64,000 bases of DNA from Eubacterium sp. (GTDB taxonomy: Bacteria > Bacillota > Clostridia > Oscillospirales > Acutalibacteraceae), in assembly GCA_017446095.1 (NCBI GenBank), contig JAFSRN010000016.1, positions 1 to 64,000 of the forward strand, in the 5' to 3' direction. This document shows positions 42,095-50,821 of the stretch, in pieces (position 1 is the first letter of the stretch; each line of letters starts with the position of its first letter). Position numbers and translations under genes: made by a program. The notes under the pieces were generated by a model. The model was given only the letters and a program-made list of their open reading frames with translations, ran no database searches and was not told where the DNA came from.

Positions 42095-42300
42095 TATGAA
42101 TGATGAGTTATGAATGATGAGTAGTTTTAAGTGTTAAGTGTTAAGTGTTAAGCCTTATGGTGGGCTTTGCCCACACCCATTTTATTGCAGGTCGTCGGGG
42201 ACGCCGACCCCTACAATTGTAGGGAGCGGCCACTGGACGCTCCGCATTATTGTTGCCCGAGCGCAGATAGTAACCACAATTCATCATTTATAATTCAACT
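42095..42300. repeat. Intergenic palindromic repeats
   Basis: Contains AAGTGTTAAGTGTTAAG tandem units, GTGGGC-TTT-GCCCAC, GTCGGGGACGCCGACCCC and GGAGCGGCC...GACGCTCC hairpins. ATGATGAGT at the left and AATTCATCATT at the right may be outer inverted ends. No gene in this 300-bp gap. Confidence 0.6.
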
Positions 42301-42306
42301 AAAAAA

Positions 42307-42324
42307 CCGCCTCGGTTGAGGCGG
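42307..42324 (-). terminator. Terminator of the CdaR-like gene
   Basis: CCGCCTC / GAGGCGG with 4-base loop and TTTTTT on the minus strand. Confidence 0.88.
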
Positions 42325-42330
42325 TCAATT

Positions 42331-43416
42331 TTAATATTTAACAGGTGTAGAGTTCAGGTACTTGTTAACCATCAGCGCTACTTTAAATACGATAGCGTCG
42401 TCAAATTCGCGCAGGTCAAGACCGGTGAGCTTCTTAATCTTCTCAAGTCTGTAAACAAGCGTGTTACGGTGAACAAACAGCTTGCGCGAGGTTTCGCTGA
42501 CGTTGAGGTTGTTTTCAAAGAACTTCTGGATGGTGAACAGTGTTTCCTGGTCGAGAGAATCAATCGAGCCTTTCTTGAAAACTTCCTTTAGGAACATATC
42601 GCACAGCGTGGTCGGCAGCTGATAAATCAGCCTTGCAATACCAAGGTTTTCGTAGCTGATGATTGTGCGCTCTGTGTCAAACACCTTGCCAACCTCAAGC
42701 GCAACCTGTGCTTCCTTAAACGAAGCGGCGAGTTCCTTGATACCCGTCACGCAAGAGCCGATACCCACAACCGCGCTGCAGTAAAATTCTGTTGAAAGTG
42801 TGTCGCAAATCGACTGCGCAAGCTTTTCAAGGTCCTTGCTCTCAACATTCGGGCGGACTTCCTTAATCAGCGCAATGTCGTGCTCGTTGATGTTAATAAT
42901 GTAGTCCTTCGACTTGTCGGGGAAGAAGTTCTGCAGCACGTCGAATACGGAAATATCCGTGTTGTTTGTAACCCTGATGAGGAAAACAACCCTCGACGCG
43001 TCGTTGTTAAAGTGCAGCTCCCTCGACTTAATGTAAATATCGCCGGGAAGAATGTTATCAAGAATTACGTTCTTAACAAAGTTGGAACGGTCAAACTTTT
43101 CGTCATTATTATTCTTAATCTGCTCAAGTGCGATAGCAATAATGCCCGCGTAATTTCTGCTGAGCTCGTCCGTGCCGTCAACAAAAACCGCGTATTCGGG
43201 ATGAACGCTGTCGCCAAACGCCTTGTAGGTGCAGGAATCAACGCAAATCGGCTGGCCGCCAAACACGCCTGCGGCAATAACGCCCTTGCGAACCTCGCCT
43301 ATAAGCGGCAGCTCGCTGCAGGAAATAATCGTTCCGCTTTCGTCAACAACGCCGATTACCCGTTCCGTTGTTTCGCGCATCTGATTAATAACGCCCTGGA
43401 ATAATCTGTTAGGCAT
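42331..43416 (-). CDS. CdaR/PucR-family transcription regulator
   Basis: 361 residues from the ATG at 43416 (GGAGG six bases upstream). N-terminal sugar-diacid-recognition-like region (about 5-125: NRLFQGVINQMRETTERVIGVVDESGTIISCS), a central GGDEF-like fold, and the C-terminal PucR helix-turn-helix (LNVSETSRKLFVHRNTLVYRLEKI). CdaR proteins activate glycerate or glucarate uptake genes in other bacteria; none adjoin here, so the ligand and targets are open. Upstream AT-rich spacer of 200 bp up to 43617. Confidence 0.88.
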   Translation of the reverse strand: MPNRLFQGVINQMRETTERVIGVVDESGTIISCSELPLIGEVRKGVIAAGVFGGQPICVDSCTYKAFGDSVHPEYAVFVDGTDELSRNYAGIIAIALEQIKNNNDEKFDRSNFVKNVILDNILPGDIYIKSRELHFNNDASRVVFLIRVTNNTDISVFDVLQNFFPDKSKDYIININEHDIALIKEVRPNVESKDLEKLAQSICDTLSTEFYCSAVVGIGSCVTGIKELAASFKEAQVALEVGKVFDTERTIISYENLGIARLIYQLPTTLCDMFLKEVFKKGSIDSLDQETLFTIQKFFENNLNVSETSRKLFVHRNTLVYRLEKIKKLTGLDLREFDDAIVFKVALMVNKYLNSTPVKY

Positions 43417-43616
43417 AACATACCTCCAATAGTAACATTTGCAATAAACTTGCACAAAAAAATATCAAACCAATTGTTAATATTATACAATCGATTTGAT
43501 GTTTTTGCAACCTTTTTCACAAAAAAACTTTAAAAAAGTTGTAATATTTGCATAAAGTGTCTAATGAACACAATATGTTGTGTGGATTTATGCCCCGTAA
43601 AGATTATATAGTTTGA

Positions 43617-44315
43617 CTATTTTTGACAGATTCGGTTTATTTCCGCACTGTCAAGGTATCTGCACTCGCCCTCGCCAAGATTTTCGTCAAGTTCAAGCGC
43701 GCCCATTTTTACCCTTTTAAGTTCCAGAACTTCGATTTTGTGCTTTTTGAACATCCGCTTAATCTGGTGGTAAATGCCCTGCGCAATCTCCACCTGCACC
43801 GTGCAGCCGTCAAGCGGAGTGAGCTTTGCAGGCAGCAGCTTTTCCTCACCAAGAGTCATACCTGCTTCAAAATCGCTTATTACTTCGTCTGTCACAGGCT
43901 TGTCCAAAACTGCAATGTACGTTTTTACAATGTGCTTTGTCGGCGCAAGTATGCGGTGCGCAAAGTCGCCGTCGTCGGTTATCAGCACAAAGCCCGTTGT
44001 GTCCTTGTCCAGCCGCCCTGCAGGGAACAATCCCTTGCGGCGCATATCCTCGGGCAGCAGGTCAAGCACCGTTTTGTCGCCCTTGCCGTCAGTCGCGCAG
44101 ATAACGCCCTTTGGCTTGTTCATCATAATGTAAACGAACTTACGCGCGTCAAGCGTTCTGCCCTCTGCCGTAATGCTGTCGCCGTCGCCGCACTTGAAAT
44201 CGGGTGATTTCTGCACCTCGCCGTTTACGCATACCGCGCCGCTTTTAATCATTGACTTTGCCTGCGAGCGCGTGATATTCAGTTTGTCGGATACAAATTT
44301 ATCAAGTCGTGTCAT
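43617..44315 (-). CDS. 16S rRNA pseudouridine synthase, RsuA family
   Basis: 232 residues. S4 RNA-binding domain at 1-60 (MTRLDKFVSDKLNITRSQAKSMI), then catalytic domain with GRLDKDTTGFVLITDDGDF (catalytic Asp in RLD), and HQIKRMFKKHKIEVLELKRV motif III. Isomerises a uridine in small-subunit rRNA. Its first 14 bp overlap the 3' end of the DUF4830 gene, so the two form an operon. Confidence 0.92.
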   Translation of the reverse strand: MTRLDKFVSDKLNITRSQAKSMIKSGAVCVNGEVQKSPDFKCGDGDSITAEGRTLDARKFVYIMMNKPKGVICATDGKGDKTVLDLLPEDMRRKGLFPAGRLDKDTTGFVLITDDGDFAHRILAPTKHIVKTYIAVLDKPVTDEVISDFEAGMTLGEEKLLPAKLTPLDGCTVQVEIAQGIYHQIKRMFKKHKIEVLELKRVKMGALELDENLGEGECRYLDSAEINRICQK

Positions 44316-44772
44316 TGGCAGTAAGTCCCGTTAAAAAGCCGTCCTTTGCCGACGGGTCGCACAAGTCGGCGGCAATCAGCTTGCCGTCGCAAACAATAAG
44401 GTTTGCAATAACCTTTTCGTTACCCTTGTAGTTGGTAATATTATATGTATATATAGTGGCGGCTTTGCCCTTGTAGGGCGTAAGGTCAAACCCGTTTTCC
44501 TTTTGCAGGGCGTTATAGTTTTCGTACACCTGATTAAAGGAGGAGGGGATGGTAATGTCCTTTTCCGCTGAAGAATTGAACTCCCAGCCGAGCGAGGCAA
44601 GGTACGCGCTGCGTTCCTTTTCCGTCGCGCAGCTCACCGCGTCTGCCGAAGTCTGCTGCGCCTTGCCGCCGTGCCCCGATACAAAGGTCAACAGTATAAC
44701 CGCAACCCCAACCAGAGCCAGAAGTACACCAATAATAGTCCGCGGTCTTGCTTTGAACGTTATAACCTGCAT
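44302..44772 (-). CDS. DUF4830-domain membrane-anchored protein
   Basis: 156 residues. One N-terminal span at about 13-31 (IIGVLLALVGVAVILLTFV), then an extracytoplasmic DUF4830-type domain: LASLGWEFNSSAEKDITIPSSFNQVYENYNALQKENGFDLTPYKG is the recognisable core. Family function unknown. CAGGTGAT ribosome site. Co-transcribed with the RsuA-family gene. Confidence 0.8.
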   Translation of the reverse strand: MQVITFKARPRTIIGVLLALVGVAVILLTFVSGHGGKAQQTSADAVSCATEKERSAYLASLGWEFNSSAEKDITIPSSFNQVYENYNALQKENGFDLTPYKGKAATIYTYNITNYKGNEKVIANLIVCDGKLIAADLCDPSAKDGFLTGLTANDTT

Positions 44773-44799
44773 AATATCACCTGAGTAATAGTATGCAAA

Positions 44800-44822
44800 A
44801 AGCAGGCAGTATATGCCTGCTT
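44800..44822 (-). terminator. Terminator of the FHA-FtsW-PBP operon
   Basis: AAGCAGGCA / TGCCTGCTT with 5-base loop, followed on the minus strand by TTTTT. It lies about 105 bp beyond the PBP stop. The space 44830-44920 also carries a GTGTGGGC / GCCCGCCC hairpin. Confidence 0.85.
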
Positions 44823-44927
44823 TATGTTAGCAGTTTATAGTTTCCGGACTCCTCCAGCCTGTCGGGTGCTGCGCACAGCATTATAATTGGGTGTGGGCGA
44901 AGCCCGCCCATTGCTGAAAACCGGATA

Positions 44928-46307
44928 CTAAATCAACTGCTGAAGCAGTTGATTCGCAATCGGTCCTGCCGTCTGGCTGCCCGAGCCGCCGTTTTCCACT
45001 ACCACCACAAAGGCGTACGGGTGGCTGTCGTCTGCCATAAAGCCCGTAAACCACGCAATGTTGTGGCTGTCGTTTGAGTCAATCTGCGCCGTGCCGCTCT
45101 TTGCGCACAGGTTAAGGTTCGGGTAGTTGCCGTCGCCGTACCAGCTTTCCACGTTGTAGCGCATCATGTTTTTCATCTTCGTGGCGGTGTCCGCGCTCAT
45201 CAGTTCAACCTTGTTTGTGGGCAGAGTAATGTCAAGCGCCTTGCCCGCCTGGTTTGCAAAGTCGTCAATTATGTTAAACGATACAGCCTTGCCGCCGTTT
45301 GCGATAGCGCTGCTGATTCGCAGCATTGTAATCGGTGCAATTCGCGTGTCGCCCTGACCGATGCCTGTCCAGCCGAGCAGGTCGTCTGCCGCGCCGTCAA
45401 CGTTAAAGTCGCCGCCAAAGCCCTCAATTTCACCACTGATTGTAATCTTTGAGCCAATGCCAAGTTCTTTAGCCGTAGCAGTCAGCTTTTCGCTGCCAAG
45501 CTCAATTGCAAGCTGTGCAAAAACAGAGTTGCAGCTCTTCGCCAGCGCGTCGTTAAAGTTAATGCTGTCGCCGTGGTTTGCGTTACACTCAATCGTAACA
45601 CCCTTTTTAGGCGTGTAGCCGCCGTTGCACACCCACGTTCTGCTGTAGATGTCGGGGATATTCTCAATCGCGCAAATCGCCGTTACAAGCTTGAAGGTCG
45701 AGCCCGGCACATAGTGAGCGGAAAGCAGGCGGTTGATGTAAACGCCTTCGTAGTAATCGCTCGTTTCAAGATTGTCGGGCGCGTTTTCAACGTCGTAGGA
45801 CGGCGCGCTTACCGCGCAAATAACCTCGCCGGTCTTGTAGTTAACAATGCCGATTGTGCCTTTTCTGCCGTTTAGCGCCCTGTATGCGCTGTTGCACAAA
45901 TCGCTGTTTATAGTCAGCTTCAGGTCGTTACCCTTGCCGTAGCGCTCAATGTTGTAAACGCCGAGCATAAGGTTGTAGCCCGTGAGCTTGGAATCAAATG
46001 TGTTCTGCACGCCTGTGGAAATAAAGTTCTTCGGGTCGCCGACTGTGTGCAGAGTCGATTTTCTCGTAGTTTCGTCCTCTGCGTACACGCGCTTGCCTTC
46101 AACGGTCTGCGCAAGGATTTTGTCGTTGCAGTCGTAAATAGTACCTGCGCCTATAAGCTCGCCGTTGCGGTAAAGGTGCGGATTGTAGTTCTTCATCGCC
46201 CACTCGGAACCGTGCATGGTAAACGAAACAACAAGGAATATAATACCTGCAACGAATAAGATAGCAAGAATCCAAAGGAAAATTCCGCGTTTAGCAATCA
46301 TTCTCAT
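44928..46307 (-). CDS. Penicillin-binding protein (class B-like transpeptidase)
   Basis: 459 residues from the ATG at 46307 (GGGAGG upstream). One N-terminal span (IFLWILAILFVAGIIFLVVSF). Transpeptidase motifs: Ser203-x-x-Lys in PGSTFK, SCN in AKSCNSVF, and KSG in LCAKSGTAQ. Crosslinks peptidoglycan. The N-terminal non-catalytic region is shorter than in FtsI/PBP2, resembling actinobacterial PbpA. It starts 1 bp from the FtsW/RodA stop, so the polymerase-transpeptidase pair is translationally linked. Confidence 0.93.
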   Translation of the reverse strand: MRMIAKRGIFLWILAILFVAGIIFLVVSFTMHGSEWAMKNYNPHLYRNGELIGAGTIYDCNDKILAQTVEGKRVYAEDETTRKSTLHTVGDPKNFISTGVQNTFDSKLTGYNLMLGVYNIERYGKGNDLKLTINSDLCNSAYRALNGRKGTIGIVNYKTGEVICAVSAPSYDVENAPDNLETSDYYEGVYINRLLSAHYVPGSTFKLVTAICAIENIPDIYSRTWVCNGGYTPKKGVTIECNANHGDSINFNDALAKSCNSVFAQLAIELGSEKLTATAKELGIGSKITISGEIEGFGGDFNVDGAADDLLGWTGIGQGDTRIAPITMLRISSAIANGGKAVSFNIIDDFANQAGKALDITLPTNKVELMSADTATKMKNMMRYNVESWYGDGNYPNLNLCAKSGTAQIDSNDSHNIAWFTGFMADDSHPYAFVVVVENGGSGSQTAGPIANQLLQQLI

Positions 46308-46308
46308 A

Positions 46309-47574
46309 CTACTTTGCACCTCCCTTACGTCTGCCTGTAAGATAGTTGTAAGTGCGTACGTCCGAAGCCTTGATGAACGCCAGAATCGCCCAGCAGCTCA
46401 TCATCGAGGAACCGCCGAGGCTTACAAACGGAATCGTAACGCCCGTAAGCGGAAGAATATCTGTTATGCCGAAAACGTTCAGCGCGCATTGGAACAGCAG
46501 CATACCTGCGCTTGCCACAGCGGCAATTGCATATGCGCTTGAGCGCGCCGCGATGGAATTCATCAGCGCGGAAATTGCTATTGCAACAAAGGACATCACA
46601 AGCATTACGCCGAAGATGAAGCCCCATTCTTCACATATTACGCCGAAAATACTGTCCGACACAGGCGCAAACACGTTGCGCACGTATCCGCGGCCTATAC
46701 CAACGCCGAACAGACCGCCGCTTGCAATACCCACAAGCACGCGCGTCTGCTGCATACCCTGGTCGTAAGGGTATTCCCAAACGTGGCGGTAAACCGCAAA
46801 TCGGCGCGTAACGTACGATTTATACTTAAGCACGATTGTGCCGCCCATCACTGCGGAGGCGATTGCAAGACCGATAGTCTTGATGTCGCCCGAATTCATA
46901 AACGCAATAATCAGAAACGTCATAAAGAATATCAGCGCAGTACCGAGGTCTTTAATAATAACAAGCGAGCCTACGCAGATAAGCGAATATACAATGTAGG
47001 CAATTATGTTTTTAGAAGTCTGTATTTTTTCCAGCGTTGCCGCGCCTACAAATATAAACGCGATTTTTACAAATTCCGACGGCTGGAAAGTTACACCTGC
47101 AATGGTTATCCAGTTGCGCGCGCCGTTGGTCACCTTCGCAATTGCAATGTTAACAAGCAGCAGCAGTATTGACGCGCCTGCCACGTACCAGCGTATTTTC
47201 ATACAGAAGTCCACGTGCCCCATCAGGAACACGATGAATATGAACGCCGCGATACCTGCAAGCACCATAAAGTACTGCTTGAACGCCGAGTCGGGGTACA
47301 CGCTGCCGATTGTTACAAGCCCCACGCCGGACAGGAAAAACGCAATGAGCTCAAGCTCAAAATTCCTGCGGTGGAACACAACGAAAAAGAATATAAGGTA
47401 AACCCATTCCGTTGCAACAAGGCAGAGCAGCGCAAGCATTGCCTTCATTTCAAACTGTTCGCCGCACGCCGCAGCGATGTAGCCTGTAATCATCTGGAAA
47501 AGCGATAATATAAATAGCACAAGGAAGTTGTTTACAGGCTTGATTTTAGGTGATTTTTTGTATTTTGAAGCCAT
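46309..47574 (-). CDS. SEDS glycosyltransferase (FtsW/RodA/SpoVE family)
   Basis: 421 residues from the ATG at 47574 (GGGGGTG upstream). About ten to twelve membrane helices; SEDS marks GARNWITIAGVTFQPSEFVKIA, IKDLGTALIFF and PLTGVTIPFVSLGGSSMMSCW. Polymerises lipid II into glycan strands together with its partner PBP. Which of elongation, division or sporulation it serves cannot be told from sequence alone. Confidence 0.94.
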   Translation of the reverse strand: MASKYKKSPKIKPVNNFLVLFILSLFQMITGYIAAACGEQFEMKAMLALLCLVATEWVYLIFFFVVFHRRNFELELIAFFLSGVGLVTIGSVYPDSAFKQYFMVLAGIAAFIFIVFLMGHVDFCMKIRWYVAGASILLLLVNIAIAKVTNGARNWITIAGVTFQPSEFVKIAFIFVGAATLEKIQTSKNIIAYIVYSLICVGSLVIIKDLGTALIFFMTFLIIAFMNSGDIKTIGLAIASAVMGGTIVLKYKSYVTRRFAVYRHVWEYPYDQGMQQTRVLVGIASGGLFGVGIGRGYVRNVFAPVSDSIFGVICEEWGFIFGVMLVMSFVAIAISALMNSIAARSSAYAIAAVASAGMLLFQCALNVFGITDILPLTGVTIPFVSLGGSSMMSCWAILAFIKASDVRTYNYLTGRRKGGAK

Positions 47575-47586
47575 ACTCACACCCCC

Positions 47587-48327
47587 TTATCTTTCGTAGA
47601 ATATGAACACCTTGTCGCCGAAGGTGAGCATATCTTCGTCAAAAATGAGTTGCGGCTGATTTATGTATCTGCCGTTGAGCTTTGTGCCGTTGTGGCTGTC
47701 AAGGTCGCTCATTGCCCAGCCGCGCGATGTGCGGTGTATGCGCGCGTGGTGCTGGCTTACGGTCTGCGACATAATCTGAATATCACAGTCGTTGCCTCTG
47801 CCCACAAGCACGTCCTCACTCTTGAGGTATATCGGGCGCTTTGTGTGAATATCCACAAGCACGCCGTATGCCACGGTAGCAGGCTGTTTTGCAACTGCGG
47901 TGCGCATCTGCTGCCTGCTCTCTGCCGAAAGGGCTTCATCGCACTCAAAGCGCAGCTGAATAGAGCCTATTGTAATAATATCGCCGTTTTCAATTACGGT
48001 GCTGCCCTCAATCGCTTCGCCGTTAACAAGCACGCTGCCTGCGCGCTCTGAAGTGTCGGTAATCATCCAGTCGCGGCGCTTTTTTGCAATAACTGCGTGA
48101 AAACGCGCAACCGCAGGGAACGGCAGCACAATGTCGTTTGATCGGCTTTTGCCTATAGATGTTTCCCAATGCGTGATTTCCGTAATAGCGGAATCGTTAA
48201 GGTCAACAAGCCGTGCCAGGCAGTGCAGGCGCGGTCTGTTGCGAAACAGCGACGCAATGCATGTTACAAGTATAAACACTGCAACAATCGGCGCAACATA
48301 TCGCATTATAGAAATGATGTATTCCAT
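47587..48327 (-). CDS. Membrane protein with two FHA domains
   Basis: 246 residues from the ATG at 48327 (GGAGATGAGG upstream; the longer frame has no site). One N-terminal span at about 7-27. Two forkhead-associated domains: about 55-130 (IGKSRSNDIVLPFPAVARFHAVI) and about 165-240 (VGRGNDCDIQIMSQTVSQHHARI ... HNGTKLNGRYI), each with the conserved GR/GK, S and H. FHA domains bind phosphothreonine, so this may link a Ser/Thr kinase to the cell-wall synthases 10 bp downstream. Confidence 0.9.
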   Translation of the reverse strand: MEYIISIMRYVAPIVAVFILVTCIASLFRNRPRLHCLARLVDLNDSAITEITHWETSIGKSRSNDIVLPFPAVARFHAVIAKKRRDWMITDTSERAGSVLVNGEAIEGSTVIENGDIITIGSIQLRFECDEALSAESRQQMRTAVAKQPATVAYGVLVDIHTKRPIYLKSEDVLVGRGNDCDIQIMSQTVSQHHARIHRTSRGWAMSDLDSHNGTKLNGRYINQPQLIFDEDMLTFGDKVFIFYER

Positions 48328-48502
48328 AGCCTCATCTCCGTAAACTTTTTTAATATAGTAATATTTACAATAAAAAAAGTCAAGAGTATTGAAATTATTT
48401 AAGATTTTATATATAATTGTTAAGTGAACAGTGGACGGTGGACAGTGGTCAGTTTCGGTCACTCGCTGCGCTCAAACAATAATTATAACAAGAGGAACAG
48501 TT

Positions 48503-49552
48503 ATGGCAGTAACAAAAAGAGTTTTCGGTAAACTCAATAACGAGGATGTTTACCTTTACACCATCACAAACAGCAGCGGCGCTCACGTAACGCTGCAAAC
48601 GCTCGGTGCAGGTATTCACGCAATCTGCGTGCCTGATAAAAACGGCAATCTTGCCGATGTTGCGCTTGGTTTTGACAACCCTGCGGATTACATCAATCCC
48701 GATTACGGCTATCAGGGACTCGCTGTCGGCAGGTGGGCAAACCGTATCCGCGACGGCAAATTCACCTTTGAGGGCGTGGAATACACCACGCCGCAAAATC
48801 AGGGAACATGGACTCTGCACGGCGGCGGACGCTTCAGCTTTTCCAACTGGGACGTTGACGAAACGGGCGACGATTTCGTCACCTTTTCGCGCTTTTCACC
48901 GGACGGCGAGGACGGCTTCCCCGGCAATTTTACAATGAAGATAAAATATACTTTTACCGAAAACAACACGCTGCGCATCGAATACACCGTGCTGTCGGAC
49001 AAAAACACCGTTGCAAACCCGACTAACCACACCTACTTCAACCTGTCGGGCGTTGACGGCGAAACGGTTGAGGAACACAAGCTGCAGATTCTTGCCGACT
49101 ATTTTACGGAAACCGATGAATCCCAGCTTGCAACAGGCGAACTCGGCGAGGTTAAGGGCACTATGATGGACTTCACCACCCTGCACAAAATCGGCGACCG
49201 CATCAACGAGCCGTTCAGGGCGTGCCTCGGCGACGTTGGCTACGATAACAACTACTGCCTGCGCAACAAGGACGGCAGGTTTGAACTTGCGGCAGTTCTT
49301 GAACACGAGGGCAGCGGCAGACGAATGGAAGTTTACACCGACCTTCCGGGTATTCAGCTTTACTGCGGCGGCTGGCTCAGCCGCGATTACACAGCAGGCA
49401 AGGGCACAAGCCTTGTAACGTACCGCCGCGGCGTCGCGCTTGAAACACAGTTTTATCCCGACGCGCTGAATATCGACTCCTTCCCTCTGTGGACTGTAAA
49501 AGCAGGCGAGGAGTTTAAAACCGTAACAGAATTCAGATTTTTAAACATATAA
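48503..49552 (+). CDS. galM: Aldose 1-epimerase (mutarotase)
   Basis: 349 residues from the ATG at 48503 (AGAGGAA upstream). Beta-sandwich epimerase with LGAGIHAICVPDKNG, GRWANRIRDGKF, the catalytic His in NPTNHTYFNLSG, and the catalytic Glu late in RRGVALETQFYPD. Interconverts alpha and beta anomers of galactose/glucose. The divergent promoter space at 48328-48502 holds GTGGACGGTGGACAGTGG repeat units also seen near 38550. Confidence 0.94.
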   Translation: MAVTKRVFGKLNNEDVYLYTITNSSGAHVTLQTLGAGIHAICVPDKNGNLADVALGFDNPADYINPDYGYQGLAVGRWANRIRDGKFTFEGVEYTTPQNQGTWTLHGGGRFSFSNWDVDETGDDFVTFSRFSPDGEDGFPGNFTMKIKYTFTENNTLRIEYTVLSDKNTVANPTNHTYFNLSGVDGETVEEHKLQILADYFTETDESQLATGELGEVKGTMMDFTTLHKIGDRINEPFRACLGDVGYDNNYCLRNKDGRFELAAVLEHEGSGRRMEVYTDLPGIQLYCGGWLSRDYTAGKGTSLVTYRRGVALETQFYPDALNIDSFPLWTVKAGEEFKTVTEFRFLNI

Positions 49553-49553
49553 G

Positions 49554-49675
49554 CCTTCCCCCTCGGGTACTCCCCGATTAACGGGGAGATGTCACGAAGT
49601 GACAGAGGGGAGCGTCTACGCTAGTAAAAGGTGGCTGCGCGCAGCGCAGACGGATGAGGGGCAAACAATCAATCA
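49554..49675. repeat. Dispersed palindromic repeat, family I
   Basis: CTCCCCGATTAACGGGGAG and GTCACGAAGTGAC hairpins, then GCGCGCAGCGC, flanked by CCTTCCCCCTC. Same layout as the elements at 33958 and 40320. Confidence 0.68.
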
Positions 49676-49707
49676 CACCGCAACAAATAAACAATGGGGT
49701 ATAAATT

Positions 49708-50790
49708 ATGAAAAGTAAAAGAATCGGCGAAATGGAATTAATGCGCTTTGTATTTTGCGTTTATGTAATCCTGTTTCATTGCTGCCAAAAAATCTTCAAT
49801 CTTACAACTGTCGACAAACTAATATTCACCTGGGCGCCGCGCGGCTACATCGGCGTTGAGTTCTTTTTCATCCTGTCGGGTATGTTCTTTGCCGTCAGCC
49901 TCGCAAAAATAAAAAGCGAACCTGGCGACAGCAAACTTGCGGGCAGCTACCTGCGCCTGCTTTTGCAAAAGTACATTTCCGTTTTCCCGTACCACGTTGT
50001 GGCGTTTGTGATACTGTTTGCGTTTGACGCATACCGCCACCACGGCGTATCGGTAAGCGATATTCTCAACGTGATTCCCGGCTTCTTCCTCATTCAGCGC
50101 ACGGGTATCAGCTTTAATAACATCAACGGCGTTGAGTGGTATATTTCCGCAATGCTGGTGGCAATGGCAATTATTATGCCGCTTGCCGTTAAGTACAGGG
50201 ATCTGTACACCAAGTACATTGCGCCGGTAAGCGCAATACTGATTTACGGCTGGCTTATTCACGAATTTCAAACTGTGTCAGGCTCGTCGGAGTGGACTAT
50301 TATCGGCTACAGAAGCGTGTGGCGCGCAATCGCCGGCATCAACCTCGGTATGTTCGCAAACGAGTGCGTAATTGCGCTCAAAAAACGCGAATTCAGCAAA
50401 AAAACAGAGGTTATGGCTGTGCTTGCAAGGTACGCAATGTGGGGGCTTACAACCGTGTTTGTGTTCTGCACGTGCAACAAAAAGTACGAGGTTTACCCCA
50501 TATTTATGATGTTTGCAGCAATCGTGCTTACAATGCGCTTCCCGATTCAAAACGCGCTGTTCCAGAACAGGTTTGTAATCTTCCTGGGCAAAATGAGCCT
50601 GCCGCTGTATCTTAACCAGATACTTGCGATAATGCTCGTAAAGGCGTATATGCCAAACCACTCGCATCTTGAAATCTGCCTTGCCGTGTGCGCGGTAGAC
50701 TTCATCCTGTCCGTGCCGTGCCTCTACATCGGCAACGCCCTCAAAAAGCAGATTGTCAAAAAATGTAATCTTGAATATCGAAAAAAATGA
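49708..50790 (+). CDS. Acyltransferase-3 family membrane protein
   Basis: 360 residues, about ten membrane helices. Acyltransferase_3 marks: RIGEMELMRFVFCVYVILFHCC (catalytic His in the LFH position) and GYIGVEFFFILSGMF. Such enzymes acetylate surface polysaccharides or other envelope molecules. No signal of a glycan locus adjacent. Ribosome site weak (GGGG at 49694). Confidence 0.9.
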   Translation: MKSKRIGEMELMRFVFCVYVILFHCCQKIFNLTTVDKLIFTWAPRGYIGVEFFFILSGMFFAVSLAKIKSEPGDSKLAGSYLRLLLQKYISVFPYHVVAFVILFAFDAYRHHGVSVSDILNVIPGFFLIQRTGISFNNINGVEWYISAMLVAMAIIMPLAVKYRDLYTKYIAPVSAILIYGWLIHEFQTVSGSSEWTIIGYRSVWRAIAGINLGMFANECVIALKKREFSKKTEVMAVLARYAMWGLTTVFVFCTCNKKYEVYPIFMMFAAIVLTMRFPIQNALFQNRFVIFLGKMSLPLYLNQILAIMLVKAYMPNHSHLEICLAVCAVDFILSVPCLYIGNALKKQIVKKCNLEYRKK

Positions 50791-50814
50791 CCGCACATCG
50801 TGCGGTCGTTTTCT
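50789..50814 (+). terminator. Terminator between convergent acyltransferase and acyl-CoA ligase genes
   Basis: GACCGCAC / GTGCGGTC perfect stem with 3-base loop and GTTTTCTTTT; overlaps the acyltransferase stop. Confidence 0.88.
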
Positions 50815-50821
50815 TTTACTA

